Counted from the stretch's first letter, positions 42,850 to 51,976 are shown. The stretch: DNA of 64,000 nt from Bacillus sp. EB106-08-02-XG196 (GCF_013396335.1 NZ_JABWSY010000015.1:108830-172829); one strand, 5' to 3'. Notes: a model not told the origin generated them from the letters alone. Program-made: numbers and translations.

Positions 42850-42876
42850 ACAGGTCTCCATTTTTGGGAGACCTGT
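42850..42876 (-). terminator. Terminator of AbgT operon
   Basis: ACAGGTCTCC and GGAGACCTGT form a 10-bp stem; the minus strand continues TTGTTTTATTTTATT. Confidence 0.85.
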
Positions 42877-42891
42877 AATAATTGCTATCAT

Positions 42892-42949
42892 GACCGTGAG
42901 GACGGTTCTCATGGATATATAAAAGACCTCCAGAACCGTCCCCATGGTC
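42892..42949. repeat. Paired GACC...GGTC dispersed repeat (hairpin)
   Basis: GACCGTGAGGACGGTTCT and AGAACCGTCCCCATGGTC are arranged as inverted arms with a 16-22 base spacer, between the AbgT terminator and the AbgT stop codon. Confidence 0.85.
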
Positions 42950-42955
42950 ACAGCC

Positions 42956-44482
42956 TTATAAATGAATCGGTCCTTCAGGTCCAACCGGGATTCCTAGTAG
43001 GTACCAGATGACTACAAGAATGATCCAGAAGATTCCAAAGAATAATGTGTATGGGAATAGTGCTGAAATTAATGTTCCTAGACCAATTTTATTATCAAAT
43101 TTCTTGGCGAATGATAATAACAATACAAGGTATGGAAGCATTGGTGTTATTGGGTTTGTAATCGAATCACCCACTCGGTAAATGGCTTGTGTAAATGCAG
43201 GATGATAATCCAAATACATAAACATTGGCACGAATATTGGTGCTAGAATAGCCCATTTTGCGGAAGCACTGCCTATTAATAGATTGACAAAAGCGACAAA
43301 AATAATAAACAGAACAATTAACGGAACACCCGTAAATCCAATATTATTAAGGAAATTAGCTCCTTTTATCGCGATGATTGGACCTAGGTTACTCGACGCG
43401 AAGAAGGCAAGCAATTGAGCTGCAGCGAACACCAACACAATGTATGGTCCCATTGTACTCATCGCCTTGCCGACCATATCTCCGAAATCCTTCGAAGTTT
43501 TAATACTATTTGAGCCAATTCCATAGAAAAGGCCGGGAATGAAGAAAAAGATCGTTAACAGTGGTACGATTCCAGTAATTAACGGTGAACCATCAATGAT
43601 TGATCCCGTTTCTGGGTTTCGTAGAATGCCGTTTTCAGGAATAATCAATGCTAGTATTGCGATTAAGAACACGAGTGCAGGAATCCCCGCCCATTTTAAA
43701 CCACGATTTTCTTCAGGCGTGATCGACTCCATCTTCTCGATATCACCTGTATAAGTACCGAAACGTGGGATCGTAAACTTATTCGTTACCCATAATGAAA
43801 CAAATAACAACACAATCGTTGAAACTGCGATGAAATAATAGTTCATAGCAGGGTTAGCTGAATAATCAGGATTTACAGTTTGGGCAGCAGGTCCTGTGAA
43901 GCCTGCTACAAGCGTATCTGACATTCCAATAATAAGGTTAGCGGCAAATGCCCCTAAGGTGGAAGCGTAAGCGACTACTAAACCAACTAATGGATGATAA
44001 CCAAAAGCCATCAATACCGATGCCGCAAGCGGCGGCAAGACAACGGGTCCTGCATCACCAGCAGCATTCCCGATTATTGCAATTAATATAATACTTGGTA
44101 TGATGACTTTCTTAGGAGTTGTCATAACAGCGCGCTTCATTAATGTTGCAAAGAAGCCGCTTTGTTCAGCAAGGCCAATCCCAATCATCATGACAAGTAC
44201 CATGCCAAGCGGTGGGAACGCACTGAAATTGGTGACCATTTTTGTTAGGATTTCAACTAATCCTTCACTGTCTAGAAGATTATTAACAACCACCTTTTCT
44301 CCTGTAACAGGGTGAATGGCTGAAACATGAAACAATGATGCTACATAAGATGTCAGCAACGTAATTCCGCAAAGAATAAAAAACAATACGATTGGATCAG
44401 GTAATTTATTACCCGCGTATTCAATGGAATCAAGCATTCTATCAAAAAATGATTTAGACTTTTTCTTTGTGTGTTGTTTCAT
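42956..44482 (-). CDS. AbgT-family transporter (p-aminobenzoyl-glutamate type)
   Basis: The 508-residue protein is an AbgT-family carrier with about 11 membrane helices and the family segments LDSIEYAGNKLPDPIVLFFILCG, NAAGDAGPVVLPPLAASVLMAFGYHP and GSASAKWAILAPIFVPMFM. Family members take up p-aminobenzoyl-glutamate or export sulfonamide-type compounds. Here it follows an M20 amidohydrolase gene by 21 bases, like abgT beside abgAB in E. coli, so uptake of an acyl-amino acid and its cleavage is likely. An ATG at 44482 has AGGAGG upstream. Confidence 0.88.
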   Translation of the reverse strand: MKQHTKKKSKSFFDRMLDSIEYAGNKLPDPIVLFFILCGITLLTSYVASLFHVSAIHPVTGEKVVVNNLLDSEGLVEILTKMVTNFSAFPPLGMVLVMMIGIGLAEQSGFFATLMKRAVMTTPKKVIIPSIILIAIIGNAAGDAGPVVLPPLAASVLMAFGYHPLVGLVVAYASTLGAFAANLIIGMSDTLVAGFTGPAAQTVNPDYSANPAMNYYFIAVSTIVLLFVSLWVTNKFTIPRFGTYTGDIEKMESITPEENRGLKWAGIPALVFLIAILALIIPENGILRNPETGSIIDGSPLITGIVPLLTIFFFIPGLFYGIGSNSIKTSKDFGDMVGKAMSTMGPYIVLVFAAAQLLAFFASSNLGPIIAIKGANFLNNIGFTGVPLIVLFIIFVAFVNLLIGSASAKWAILAPIFVPMFMYLDYHPAFTQAIYRVGDSITNPITPMLPYLVLLLSFAKKFDNKIGLGTLISALFPYTLFFGIFWIILVVIWYLLGIPVGPEGPIHL

Positions 44483-44503
44483 CTTAATCCTCCTCGATGT
44501 TGA

Positions 44504-45685
44504 TTAATCTTTTGTTAGTGTTAAGGCAGTAAAGACGTGAAATTTTAATCCATCCTTTAACGCAGCTTCATCGATATCAAATTTTGGATGATGATGTGGA
44601 TAGGTGATGCCTTTTTCTTTATTCCCCGCTCCAATCATGACAAAACATCCTGGTCTTTCGTCGCTGAAAGCAGAAAAATCCTCTCCTCCAAGCATTGGGT
44701 CAATCCAATCAAGACTACGTTCAGGGAAATGTTCCTCAATCATATTCGCTACCCTTTCCGTAACTTCGATGTCATTCACGACAGAATTATAGCCATATGT
44801 GTAATTTACAGTTGCAACAGCACCGTTTGATTTAGCAATCCCTTCGGCGATGTCTGTAATTCGGTTCTTAATCAGTTCACGTGTAGACTGTGAAAATACT
44901 CTTACGGAACCACCAATTTCAACACAGTCCGGGATGACATTAAGCGCTTGTCCACCAGCCTGAAATTTCGTAACGGAAACGACCGCCGAATCAAGTGGAG
45001 CGACTGAGCGAGAAATAATATGATTGAGTCCAGTTACAATTTGTGCACCTGTTGATAGAGGATCAATGGTTAATTCAGGTGTTGAGGAATGTCCACCTTT
45101 TCCCTGGACAGTGATTTCAAATATATCACTATTCGATGAGATAGCCCCTTTCCTAATACCAATTGATCCGAATGGAATGGTCGTCATTAGGTGAATGCCT
45201 ATTACTTCGTCCACACCTTCAAGAACCCCAGCAGCAACCATTTCTTTCGCTCCACCAGGAGGCAATTCTTCTGCATGTTGAAAAATAAAAACAACCTCAC
45301 CGCTTAATGATTGTTTCTGTTCAATTAATATTTTCGCTGCACCGAGCAGCATTGAAGTATGACCATCATGTCCGCATGCATGCATGACACCATCATTTGC
45401 TGATGCAAACGACAATTCCGTCGCTTCCTGTATTGGCAGTGCATCCATATCTGCACGAATGGCAATGACCTTTCCAGGTTTAGAACCCTTTAACCTTGCA
45501 ACCACGCTAGTTTTGGTAGGTCTTGATAATTCTAAACTTCCAAAGCTCTCGAGTACATCATAGACATATTGGGCTGTATTATACTCTTGAAAAGATAATT
45601 CTGGATGCTTATGCAGGTATCGTCGCCATTCGACCACGTCTTCAATAACCTCTTCTATACGATTCAAAACATTTATATTTTCCAT
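44504..45685 (-). CDS. M20 family amidohydrolase
   Basis: The 393-residue enzyme is an M20D-type metal-dependent amidohydrolase (relatives: AbgB, hippurate hydrolase, IAA-amino acid hydrolase). Metal ligands are in HACGHDGHTSMLLGAAKIL, the Glu-Glu pair in FQHAEELPPGGAKEM, and the late MLGGEDFSAFSD and HHHPKFDID. The lid/dimerisation domain occupies the middle (about 180-300). It should cleave an N-acyl amino acid such as p-aminobenzoyl-glutamate; the real substrate is unknown. It is the first gene of the operon with the AbgT transporter. Confidence 0.88.
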   Translation of the reverse strand: MENINVLNRIEEVIEDVVEWRRYLHKHPELSFQEYNTAQYVYDVLESFGSLELSRPTKTSVVARLKGSKPGKVIAIRADMDALPIQEATELSFASANDGVMHACGHDGHTSMLLGAAKILIEQKQSLSGEVVFIFQHAEELPPGGAKEMVAAGVLEGVDEVIGIHLMTTIPFGSIGIRKGAISSNSDIFEITVQGKGGHSSTPELTIDPLSTGAQIVTGLNHIISRSVAPLDSAVVSVTKFQAGGQALNVIPDCVEIGGSVRVFSQSTRELIKNRITDIAEGIAKSNGAVATVNYTYGYNSVVNDIEVTERVANMIEEHFPERSLDWIDPMLGGEDFSAFSDERPGCFVMIGAGNKEKGITYPHHHPKFDIDEAALKDGLKFHVFTALTLTKD

Positions 45686-45712
45686 TTATATTCACTCCTA
45701 TTTAACGAATAA

Positions 45713-45730
45713 TTAACGTCATTGCGTTAA
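45713..45730. promoter_or_regulatory. Candidate operator upstream of M20-AbgT operon
   Basis: TTAACG-TCATTG-CGTTAA is a perfect-arm palindrome 28 bases upstream of the M20 start, next to another TTTAACGA copy at 45701. The divergently placed neighbour is a DNA-binding protein gene, which makes it a likely site for that protein. Confidence 0.4.
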
Positions 45731-45781
45731 TGCTTTACTATACTATAATAAATTTTTAAGGAATTTTCAATAAAATAAAAA

Positions 45782-45806
45782 AAAATAGCTATGAAAAGCT
45801 ATTTTT
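45782..45806 (-). terminator. Terminator overlapping regulator stop codon
   Basis: AATAGCT and AGCTATT form the stem; the minus strand then has nine T residues. The stop codon of the regulator (45789-45791) lies inside the 3' arm. Confidence 0.8.
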
Positions 45807-47099
45807 TGAATGAAAACTATATAGTTTCAAAGGTCTTCCCTTATCACTGCTTTTGGTTTCGCCTACTTCCTCGACCAATCCAGTCTTACGGAGACCAAGG
45901 AGAATCCGCTGTGAATTGCGGAAGCTCATCCCAAGCTCCATTGCAATATCTCGTGAAGTGAACGTATCCCACTGTTTTTGTTCCACATAACTTCTCAATT
46001 TATTGTATAGTTGTACGCTGATTTGAACCTCACTTAGCTTATGGACTAATTCAGGCTGATCACTTTCACTTAAATAAGACACGATTTCTTTATTGCTTCT
46101 GTATTCTTCCACGATACCCTGTTCATCAACAATCACAATCATATTTTGATGTGCGGTCCTAGACCGCTGAACTGCCTTTCTGGCATTATATTCAGCCTTA
46201 AGAACCGAATCACCAAACCCCACTCCCGCTGCAATAGGCTGTTTCCATTGATCATGCATTTTTTGAATGGTTTCCTGAAGGATATTGATATGATTTGTTA
46301 CATCTCCCCTCGAACTAAATATCATGTAATCGCCCTTGCCAGCTTTTTGAAAAGAACCATTCAGTTGGCGGCTAATTCGAAGCAAGGCTTCTTCCATTTT
46401 CAATTCTGCCGATTGGATATCATAGAGCAATTCTTCCTTTACCCGCTCTATGTCTGGTTTCTCTGCTTCAATAAAACAAATAGCAACCTGCGTATTTTGA
46501 TAATATTGTGCTTTTGCTTTTTCAGAAAGTGATAATAGGGTTTGTTTTATTCCAAGTCTAGTAATCGTCATCCATGAAACCGGTATTCCTTTCTGCTCTA
46601 GCTGCTCTTTCACGTTTGGATAACAGGTGAGTACACCGTCAACTTCTCCCTTTTCCCAAAGCTGGATATGATACCTATAGATTTCCTGCTCATTCACATC
46701 TGCCGGGAATTGTTGAATCCGCAGGTCTTTAATAGGAGGATCTAGCTGTCTCACCTCAGAAGTATTGATCGCATCAGGAAGGTCAATGCTTATCTGTTTA
46801 AAACCCTCTTTTTTTTGTAAAAGGAGACTGATTAGCGAATGATAAAACCCGGTCTCCCAAGATAATATGCCATGAAGACTATCATTTTCACCGATTACAC
46901 CCTTTGCAATCGCATATGGAATCGGGCCGGAAAAAAGCCAGGCATCCACATCTTTTCTATGCTGTAACACAATCTCTTTCGTTTCAATTGCCTGTTTATA
47001 AGGTAATGGGAGAAACACTATATTTTTCTCAAACTCCCTGGCAACCTCCAAAATACGCTCAATCGAAAGTTCTGGTCCTACCACTCCGACCTTATACAC
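45789..47099 (-). CDS. Transcriptional regulator with nucleotidyl-cyclase-like middle domain and HTH
   Basis: The 436-residue protein starts at GTG 47099 (AAGGTG 6 bases upstream). An N-terminal ligand-type domain (about 1-190) has KVGVVGPELSIERI and DVDAWLFSGPIPYAIAKG, resembling substrate-sensing domains. The middle (about 215-330) ends in AAGVGFGDSVLKAEYNARKAV, which recalls GGDEF or GTP-cyclohydrolase III-type folds. The C-terminal winged HTH (about 380-435) has SRDIAMELGMSFRNSQRILLGLRKTGLVEE. It lies upstream of the M20-AbgT operon and reads the same way, so it likely controls these genes; the ligand is unknown. Its terminator separates it from them. Confidence 0.75.
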   Translation of the reverse strand: MYKVGVVGPELSIERILEVAREFEKNIVFLPLPYKQAIETKEIVLQHRKDVDAWLFSGPIPYAIAKGVIGENDSLHGILSWETGFYHSLISLLLQKKEGFKQISIDLPDAINTSEVRQLDPPIKDLRIQQFPADVNEQEIYRYHIQLWEKGEVDGVLTCYPNVKEQLEQKGIPVSWMTITRLGIKQTLLSLSEKAKAQYYQNTQVAICFIEAEKPDIERVKEELLYDIQSAELKMEEALLRISRQLNGSFQKAGKGDYMIFSSRGDVTNHINILQETIQKMHDQWKQPIAAGVGFGDSVLKAEYNARKAVQRSRTAHQNMIVIVDEQGIVEEYRSNKEIVSYLSESDQPELVHKLSEVQISVQLYNKLRSYVEQKQWDTFTSRDIAMELGMSFRNSQRILLGLRKTGLVEEVGETKSSDKGRPLKLYSFHSKNSFS

Positions 47100-47164
47100 T
47101 AGAATCACCTTGCCTCTTATTTGATAGATATTATAAAAAGCATAGCACAAAAATGACCGCGGGT

Positions 47165-47189
47165 GACCATGGGGACGGTTCTTTTGGTC
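47165..47189 (+). repeat. GACC...GGTC dispersed repeat (one arm plus short remnant)
   Basis: GACCATGGGGACGGTTCT with TTTGGTC; a shortened partner arm, GAGAACCGT, follows at 47197. Confidence 0.8.
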
Positions 47190-47523
47190 TAAATTTGAGA
47201 ACCGTAGTGTGGCAAGTCTATGAGTGACCGCTCATTATTCTTTTAGCTATTCTGATAAAAAACAATCAATTCTACGTAAAAAACGTACATTTATCAAGAT
47301 TACTCCTGCATTATTCGGAGTATATTACACGATTACTAAGATAGAAGCAGTATTTGGGTGATAAAGTTACTCTTAAGGTGTTATATCACAGATTTTGTCG
47401 AATAATCATGTTTGAGTACAGACTATGATTATTGTTATGATTAGGACATTAGTTCACTAATTATGGATTTGTTTATTGCAAGGAGCATCCTTGTGAAATC
47501 TATCACAAAAGGAGTTGATACTG
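47190..47523. other. Intergenic region upstream of NCS1 permease
   Basis: About 330 bases contain no gene. I looked for a purine riboswitch and a GlnR/TnrA box in front of the permease and saw neither. Confidence 0.5.
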
Positions 47524-48924
47524 TTGAGATCTGATAACGCTACAGTTCAGAATCGCAACAAAGAGTTGAGTGATGATTACTCATTGGATAGAGTACCTCT
47601 TAACAAAAGAAACATGGGTTGGTTAAGCATAACAAATATCACATTTGGAATTGCTACGGCCATCTTTTATTTTCAAATGGGAAGTGTTATGGCTCTACAA
47701 TTTGGCGCCATCAATGCGATTATTTCCGCTGTATATGCGATCATTGTTGCCGGTATTCTTGGAACCTTCATTGCCTATTTATCGGCAAAATCAGGAATGA
47801 ACGTCAATTTATTATCAAGGGGTGGCGGATTTGGCTATATTGGCGCCTCCTTGACCTCCATTATTTATGCCACTAATTTTATTATGTACTGTGCGCTTGA
47901 AGGCTTAATCTTAGTTGCGGCCGTACACGAATTCTTTCCTCTTATTCCAAAATGGGGTTTAATTCTTTTCTTTGGTATCATCGTCATTCCATTAAATTGG
48001 TTTGGAATCAAGCAATTGGATAAATTACAAAAATGGTCATTACCGCTTTTTGGCATTTTCCTAATCGCAGCCATTGTTGTAGCTGCAATCAAACCGTCTG
48101 TTTATGATGGAAGTTTTTGGTTGTATTTGCCAGAAAATGTTCAGGTTGGCGGAACTGCCCTTTTACTTTGTATTGGAATGCAACACGGAATTATGGGATT
48201 AACACCACTACTAGCTTCTGATTATGCTCGTTTCCTTAAGCCGAAGGATCTTAAAATTGGAATATTTGCCATTGGATTTATCCCGCAGATCTTTTGTTTC
48301 GGAGTGATGGGGGGGCTTGGAATTTGGTTCGGTGTTCGTCTCGGGGAACCGAATCCTGGAATCTATATCGTTCTACTCCTTGGTGGGTGGGGAGCTTTAT
48401 TTACCATGATCACTCAAATAAGAATTAATGTGACAAATATCTATAGTGGTTCCTTGTCACTATCCAATTTTTTCGAAAATGTTTTTAAATTTAAACCAGG
48501 GAGACGCTTTTGGGTTGTCGTTACTGGGGTATCAGCCATTGTCTTAATGCTTGGGGACATTGTGAATCACCTTGAAACCGTTTTGACTTTCCAAGGAGTT
48601 TTCTTATTGTCCTGGGCAGCTATTCTTGTTACAGATGCTGTTTTTGTTAAGAAAATCTTAAAGATTGGTCCTGGATATTATGAAGCGAGACAACAGAATT
48701 TGCACAAATGGAATCCTGTCGGTGTTGGCTCATTACTAATCGCAAGTAGTCTCGGCACGGTTGCTGCATTAGGATTTATGGGAACATTCCTGCAAAGTAC
48801 TGCAGCATTTTTCGCAGCTATCCTTGCCTCTATTTTAACGATTATCTTGGCTATTTCTACAAAAGGAAAATATTATATAAAAGAAGAAAACAATGATATT
48901 GCAAAAGAAGAATATATTGCATGA
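47524..48924 (+). CDS. NCS1-family purine/cytosine permease
   Basis: The 466-residue, 12-helix carrier matches the nucleobase:cation symporter-1 family, with NMGWLSITNITFGIATAIFYFQMGS at helix 1, YATNFIMYCALEG at helix 3 and ASDYARFLKPKDLKIG in the middle. It probably imports cytosine, purines, allantoin or a related compound with H+ or Na+. A TTG at 47524 fits AAAGGAG at 9 bases; an in-frame TTG at 47515 touches the site. It is not next to deaminase or purine genes, so the substrate is open. Confidence 0.84.
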   Translation: MRSDNATVQNRNKELSDDYSLDRVPLNKRNMGWLSITNITFGIATAIFYFQMGSVMALQFGAINAIISAVYAIIVAGILGTFIAYLSAKSGMNVNLLSRGGGFGYIGASLTSIIYATNFIMYCALEGLILVAAVHEFFPLIPKWGLILFFGIIVIPLNWFGIKQLDKLQKWSLPLFGIFLIAAIVVAAIKPSVYDGSFWLYLPENVQVGGTALLLCIGMQHGIMGLTPLLASDYARFLKPKDLKIGIFAIGFIPQIFCFGVMGGLGIWFGVRLGEPNPGIYIVLLLGGWGALFTMITQIRINVTNIYSGSLSLSNFFENVFKFKPGRRFWVVVTGVSAIVLMLGDIVNHLETVLTFQGVFLLSWAAILVTDAVFVKKILKIGPGYYEARQQNLHKWNPVGVGSLLIASSLGTVAALGFMGTFLQSTAAFFAAILASILTIILAISTKGKYYIKEENNDIAKEEYIA

Positions 48925-48932
48925 CTATTTTA

Positions 48933-48962
48933 ACCCTCTACTAATGAACGTAGAGGGTTTGC
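48933..48962 (+). terminator. Terminator of NCS1 permease gene
   Basis: ACCCTCTAC and GTAGAGGGT form a 9-bp stem around 8 bases, 8 bases after the stop, followed by TTGC and a later T run. Confidence 0.7.
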
Positions 48963-49025
48963 TTAGAAATTTTTTCAGAATAAAAATCAACAACTCATGT
49001 TAAAACCAATAATTAACATTTTTAT

Positions 49026-49295
49026 TTAAAGCTTTACTTCTACCTCCGTTCCATCCTTCAATTTTGTTTCAACAAGGATAACTCCCCTATTCTTAGAAAG
49101 TCCCTGCAGCAACGGCTTCAAATCTTTACTTTCAATTTCCGGGAAGATGAATGTGCTGCCACCCTTTTCAATTGCCTTATTTATTAAGCGAATCATTCTT
49201 TTTGATGTAATAATCAAACTAACCAAATATAAAACACCATAGGGAATGGGAATAGAGAATCGCATATTCTTTTCCTTCACCTTTACTCTAAACAT
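49026..49295 (-). CDS. Small hypothetical protein
   Basis: The 89-residue product has a hydrophobic stretch (IPIPYGVLYLVSLIIT) near the N-terminus and a charged C-terminal half with GVILVETKLKDGTEVEVKL. It is the third gene of an operon with a SHOCT-like protein and a DUF2089 protein, beginning 3 bases after the preceding stop. I do not recognise a function; it may be a membrane partner of the neighbouring proteins. Confidence 0.65.
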   Translation of the reverse strand: MFRVKVKEKNMRFSIPIPYGVLYLVSLIITSKRMIRLINKAIEKGGSTFIFPEIESKDLKPLLQGLSKNRGVILVETKLKDGTEVEVKL

Positions 49296-49298
49296 ACT

Positions 49299-49688
49299 CT
49301 ACTCAATCACCACAAAAACTTTATCACCATTTGCCGAAGTGATGTTTACAATCTCTCCATCCAATTCGTTTTCAATTGCTTCGATGAGCAGGTCAACGTT
49401 AATATCTTTTACATATTTTTCTGCCTCAGGTATTTTTTCAGCAATATTTGTACCTACTTTTAAAACAGCCTTTACCAGATTAATAGGTAAATTCACATTT
49501 ACATTATCACCATCTTCGGAGGTCACACGAATCTTTAACATTTTATTTCCATATGAGGCTTCTTTTTTTGTTGTCACTAGCTCTGGTTGATCTTTACCTT
49601 GTAGGATAGTAATTAGTTCACTTGCTTTTTCCTTATCAATCTTTCCTTGCTCCACCAGCGTTAAGACTCTCGAAATTTCGTCCTTCAT
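49299..49688 (-). CDS. YvlB-like N-terminal (SHOCT-like) domain protein
   Basis: The 129-residue protein begins with EISRVLTLVEQGKIDKEKASELITILQGK, the short helical hairpin found at the start of YvlB-like (DUF4097-associated) proteins. A mostly beta C-terminal part follows (MLKIRVTSEDGDNVNVNLP and GEIVNITSANGDKVFVVIE). Its start overlaps the stop of the DUF2089 gene by 4 bases (ATGA). The module probably works in cell-envelope regulation, like B. subtilis yvlABCD, but this is an inference from family. Confidence 0.72.
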   Translation of the reverse strand: MKDEISRVLTLVEQGKIDKEKASELITILQGKDQPELVTTKKEASYGNKMLKIRVTSEDGDNVNVNLPINLVKAVLKVGTNIAEKIPEAEKYVKDINVDLLIEAIENELDGEIVNITSANGDKVFVVIE

Positions 49689-50059
49689 TCTACTTCCCCC
49701 TCTTTTAATAACTGAATGGCTTTCTCTGCCGTAATTTCGCCTTTTTCTAATAACGATACAATTTTTTTCTTATCCACTTCTGGTTTCTTTTGAGAGGAAT
49801 ATCCCAGAGTAGAGATGATTTCATCTAATTTTCCTCTGACAGTCGGATAGGATATTCCGAGCTCCTTCTCGACCTCTTTGATATTTCCACGACATTTAAG
49901 AAAAATCTCAACAAAATGCAGCTGTTCCTGACCGAGAGCCGCCAGTCTTGAAACTTCAAATTCATTTTCTATCGTTGTCTGGCAATGGTTACAGTGCAGC
50001 TTGGTAATTTTAAGCGCCTTCATGCAAACGGGACAATTAGTGAGTAAAGGATACGCCAT
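49685..50059 (-). CDS. DUF2089 domain protein (zinc ribbon plus HTH)
   Basis: The 124-residue protein has a four-Cys zinc ribbon (NCPVCMKALKITKLHCNHC), followed by DUF2089 helices that look like an HTH (ECRGN-like segment and EVEKELGISYPTVRGKLDEI) and a C-terminal SHOCT-like hairpin (IVSLLEKGEITAEKAIQLL) shared with the next gene's product. It may be a DNA-binding regulator of the operon. ATG at 50059 has AAAGGAG at 7 bases; the in-frame start at 50092 has none. Confidence 0.78.
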   Translation of the reverse strand: MAYPLLTNCPVCMKALKITKLHCNHCQTTIENEFEVSRLAALGQEQLHFVEIFLKCRGNIKEVEKELGISYPTVRGKLDEIISTLGYSSQKKPEVDKKKIVSLLEKGEITAEKAIQLLKEGEVE

Positions 50060-50152
50060 ACTGTTCTCCTTTCTTCCATTTAATCCTATCATACACCATA
50101 TCCTTTAACTTTCAAATGAGGTGTTTAAAATTATTTATAAAATTTTATAATT

Positions 50153-50184
50153 TTATTCAATATATTAATTTACTTATTGAATAA
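50153..50184. promoter_or_regulatory. AT-rich inverted repeat upstream of DUF2089 operon
   Basis: TTATTCAATA and TATTGAATAA are perfect 10-bp inverted arms 12 bases apart; ATTAATTTACT is also repeated directly. They lie about 95 bases upstream of the DUF2089 start and could be an operator. Confidence 0.4.
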
Positions 50185-50217
50185 ATTAATTTACTGAGTA
50201 TTTAAGTTAAAATAAAA

Positions 50218-50239
50218 ACAGACTCATTGAAGAGTCTGT
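50218..50239 (-). terminator. Terminator downstream of DHA2 MFS gene
   Basis: ACAGACTC and GAGTCTGT form an 8-bp stem, and the minus strand continues TTTTTATTTT. It is 93 bases after the leftward MFS stop. Confidence 0.75.
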
Positions 50240-50298
50240 CTTTGTGTCTTGAAAGGGATATGAGCCGTGGAGTGTTTCACATGGTGTAATAAAAAAAG

Positions 50299-50322
50299 CC
50301 ATAAGAACCGTCCCCACGGTCA
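50299..50322 (-). repeat. GACC...GGTC dispersed repeat (one arm)
   Basis: CCATAAGAACCGTCCCCACG and GTCAC, one inverted-orientation arm, just after the stop of the DHA2 transporter gene. Confidence 0.8.
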
Positions 50323-50331
50323 CACGGTTTC

Positions 50332-51774
50332 TTACTCCTGAAGTTTCACTCGTACATTTCTTCGCCTTTTTCCATCTGCTTCACCCTCTGTTTGGCGGTT
50401 GTGCTTAATGAAAAAGGAGAGGATCAGTCCTATTAAGGAAAGAATGGAAACGACCATAAAGGCGATGTTCGCTCCGTGTATATCTGGATAGGCAATGTCA
50501 GGAACCTGTTTTGCTGTTTCCGCTGTTGTTGTCATGACCGTAACAAGAATGGCGGTTCCTACCGAAGCGGCAATCATTTTCATCGTATTATCCATAGCCG
50601 CCCCATGGGGAATTAATCGTTTTGGCAGCTGATTCAAGGCAGCTGTTGCGACCGGCATCATTACCATAGAAAGACCCAGCATTCGAATCCCATAGAGGAC
50701 AGTAATGTAGGTCAACGTAGTCGATGGGCTTAAAGTCGTAAACGCAAACGAAGCAACACTCATGATCGTTAATCCAATCATCACGAGCCATCTTGCCCCG
50801 ACTTTATCAAATATTCTTCCAACAATTGGTGACATAATCCCACTAATCACTGCGCCAGGTAATAAAGCAAGCCCCGCCTCAAAGGCAGAAAACTCCCTCA
50901 TATTCTGCATAAAGAGTGGAATGATTGTTTCAGCTCCGATTAAGCCCATAAAGCTGATCATTCCTATTGCTACGGAAAAAGGAAATATTGAAAACGTAAA
51001 AACACGGAATTCCAGCATCGGATGCTTTAGTCTTAATTGGCGGAAAATAAATACAAGCAGTGATACACCGCCAAGTGTGAGTGTTATTAGTGTTGCAGGA
51101 TGAGACCAACCGTAATTTCCTGCACTCGTAAATCCATAAAGGAGACCGCCAAAACCGAATGACGATAATAGGATTGAGATGATATCCACCTTTGGCTTGG
51201 AAATCTCAGTGACATTTTTCAAGAAAAAGTATGCGACAACAATATCGATTAGAGCAATAGGCAAAATAATAAAAAATAACACTCTCCATGAATATTGCGA
51301 TGTCACCCATCCTGACAAAGCTGGTCCGATGGCTGGTGCAAAGGATATTACAAGGCCGACAAGACCCATTGCTGCCCCGCGCTTATTGACCGGGAAGATG
51401 AGTAAAAATACGGTTGTCATTAATGGCAGCATCACTCCCGCTCCCATTGACTGTATGACTCTTCCCATAAGAAGAATTTCAAAATTAGGAGCGATCCCAC
51501 TGACAACCGTTCCCACTGCGAAAACACTCATTGCAGTGATAAATAACTGTCTTGTGGTAAACTTTTCTAATAAAAAGGCACTGATTGGAATCATGATCCC
51601 ATTCACCAACATAAAGACGGTGGTCAGCCATTGTGCACTATTAGCGGTAACGCTCATTTCATCCATAATTGGAGGGATAGCTGTTATCATCAGCGTTTGA
51701 TTCAATATCGCGATAAAAGCCCCTGCAAGTAAAAGGCCAACGATCATCGTTTGCTTATTTCCTGAACTCTCCAT
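50332..51774 (-). CDS. DHA2-family multidrug efflux transporter (EmrB/LmrB-like)
   Basis: The 480-residue, 14-helix carrier belongs to the DHA2 drug:proton antiporters (EmrB/QacA, B. subtilis LmrB). It shows LNQTLMITAIPPIMDEM in helix 1, the motif GRVIQSMGAGVMLPL in helix 4 and the motif C segment GLVISFAPAIGPALSGW in helix 5. It probably exports hydrophobic toxic compounds. It stands alone, with no TetR or MarR gene beside it. Confidence 0.87.
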   Translation of the reverse strand: MESSGNKQTMIVGLLLAGAFIAILNQTLMITAIPPIMDEMSVTANSAQWLTTVFMLVNGIMIPISAFLLEKFTTRQLFITAMSVFAVGTVVSGIAPNFEILLMGRVIQSMGAGVMLPLMTTVFLLIFPVNKRGAAMGLVGLVISFAPAIGPALSGWVTSQYSWRVLFFIILPIALIDIVVAYFFLKNVTEISKPKVDIISILLSSFGFGGLLYGFTSAGNYGWSHPATLITLTLGGVSLLVFIFRQLRLKHPMLEFRVFTFSIFPFSVAIGMISFMGLIGAETIIPLFMQNMREFSAFEAGLALLPGAVISGIMSPIVGRIFDKVGARWLVMIGLTIMSVASFAFTTLSPSTTLTYITVLYGIRMLGLSMVMMPVATAALNQLPKRLIPHGAAMDNTMKMIAASVGTAILVTVMTTTAETAKQVPDIAYPDIHGANIAFMVVSILSLIGLILSFFIKHNRQTEGEADGKRRRNVRVKLQE

Positions 51775-51926
51775 TCATCCAACTCCCTATTTAAAAATAT
51801 ACTGTTACAGATTACATTGTTTTCCTGCTAAATTCCAATGAAAGGTTCTACAGAAGCTTCATGCCTAATAAAAAGGTCTTTTAAAGATAGATAACTTGAT
51901 GGAATGATATCAGTTTCCAGAACAAA

Positions 51927-51969
51927 AAAACACTCACAAATATTGATATATCAACATTTGTGGTGTTTT
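51927..51969 (-). terminator. Terminator of MFS gene
   Basis: AAAACAC, CACAAAT and TTGATA are each matched by complementary segments on the other side (one mismatch between each), giving a long stem; seven T residues follow on the minus strand. Confidence 0.85.
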
Positions 51970-51976
51970 ATTGTTT

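Noticed and set aside
47190..47523. Purine riboswitch or GlnR/TnrA site before the NCS1 permease
   Set aside because: Neither the conserved purine aptamer loops nor a TGTNA-N7-TNACA site could be found.
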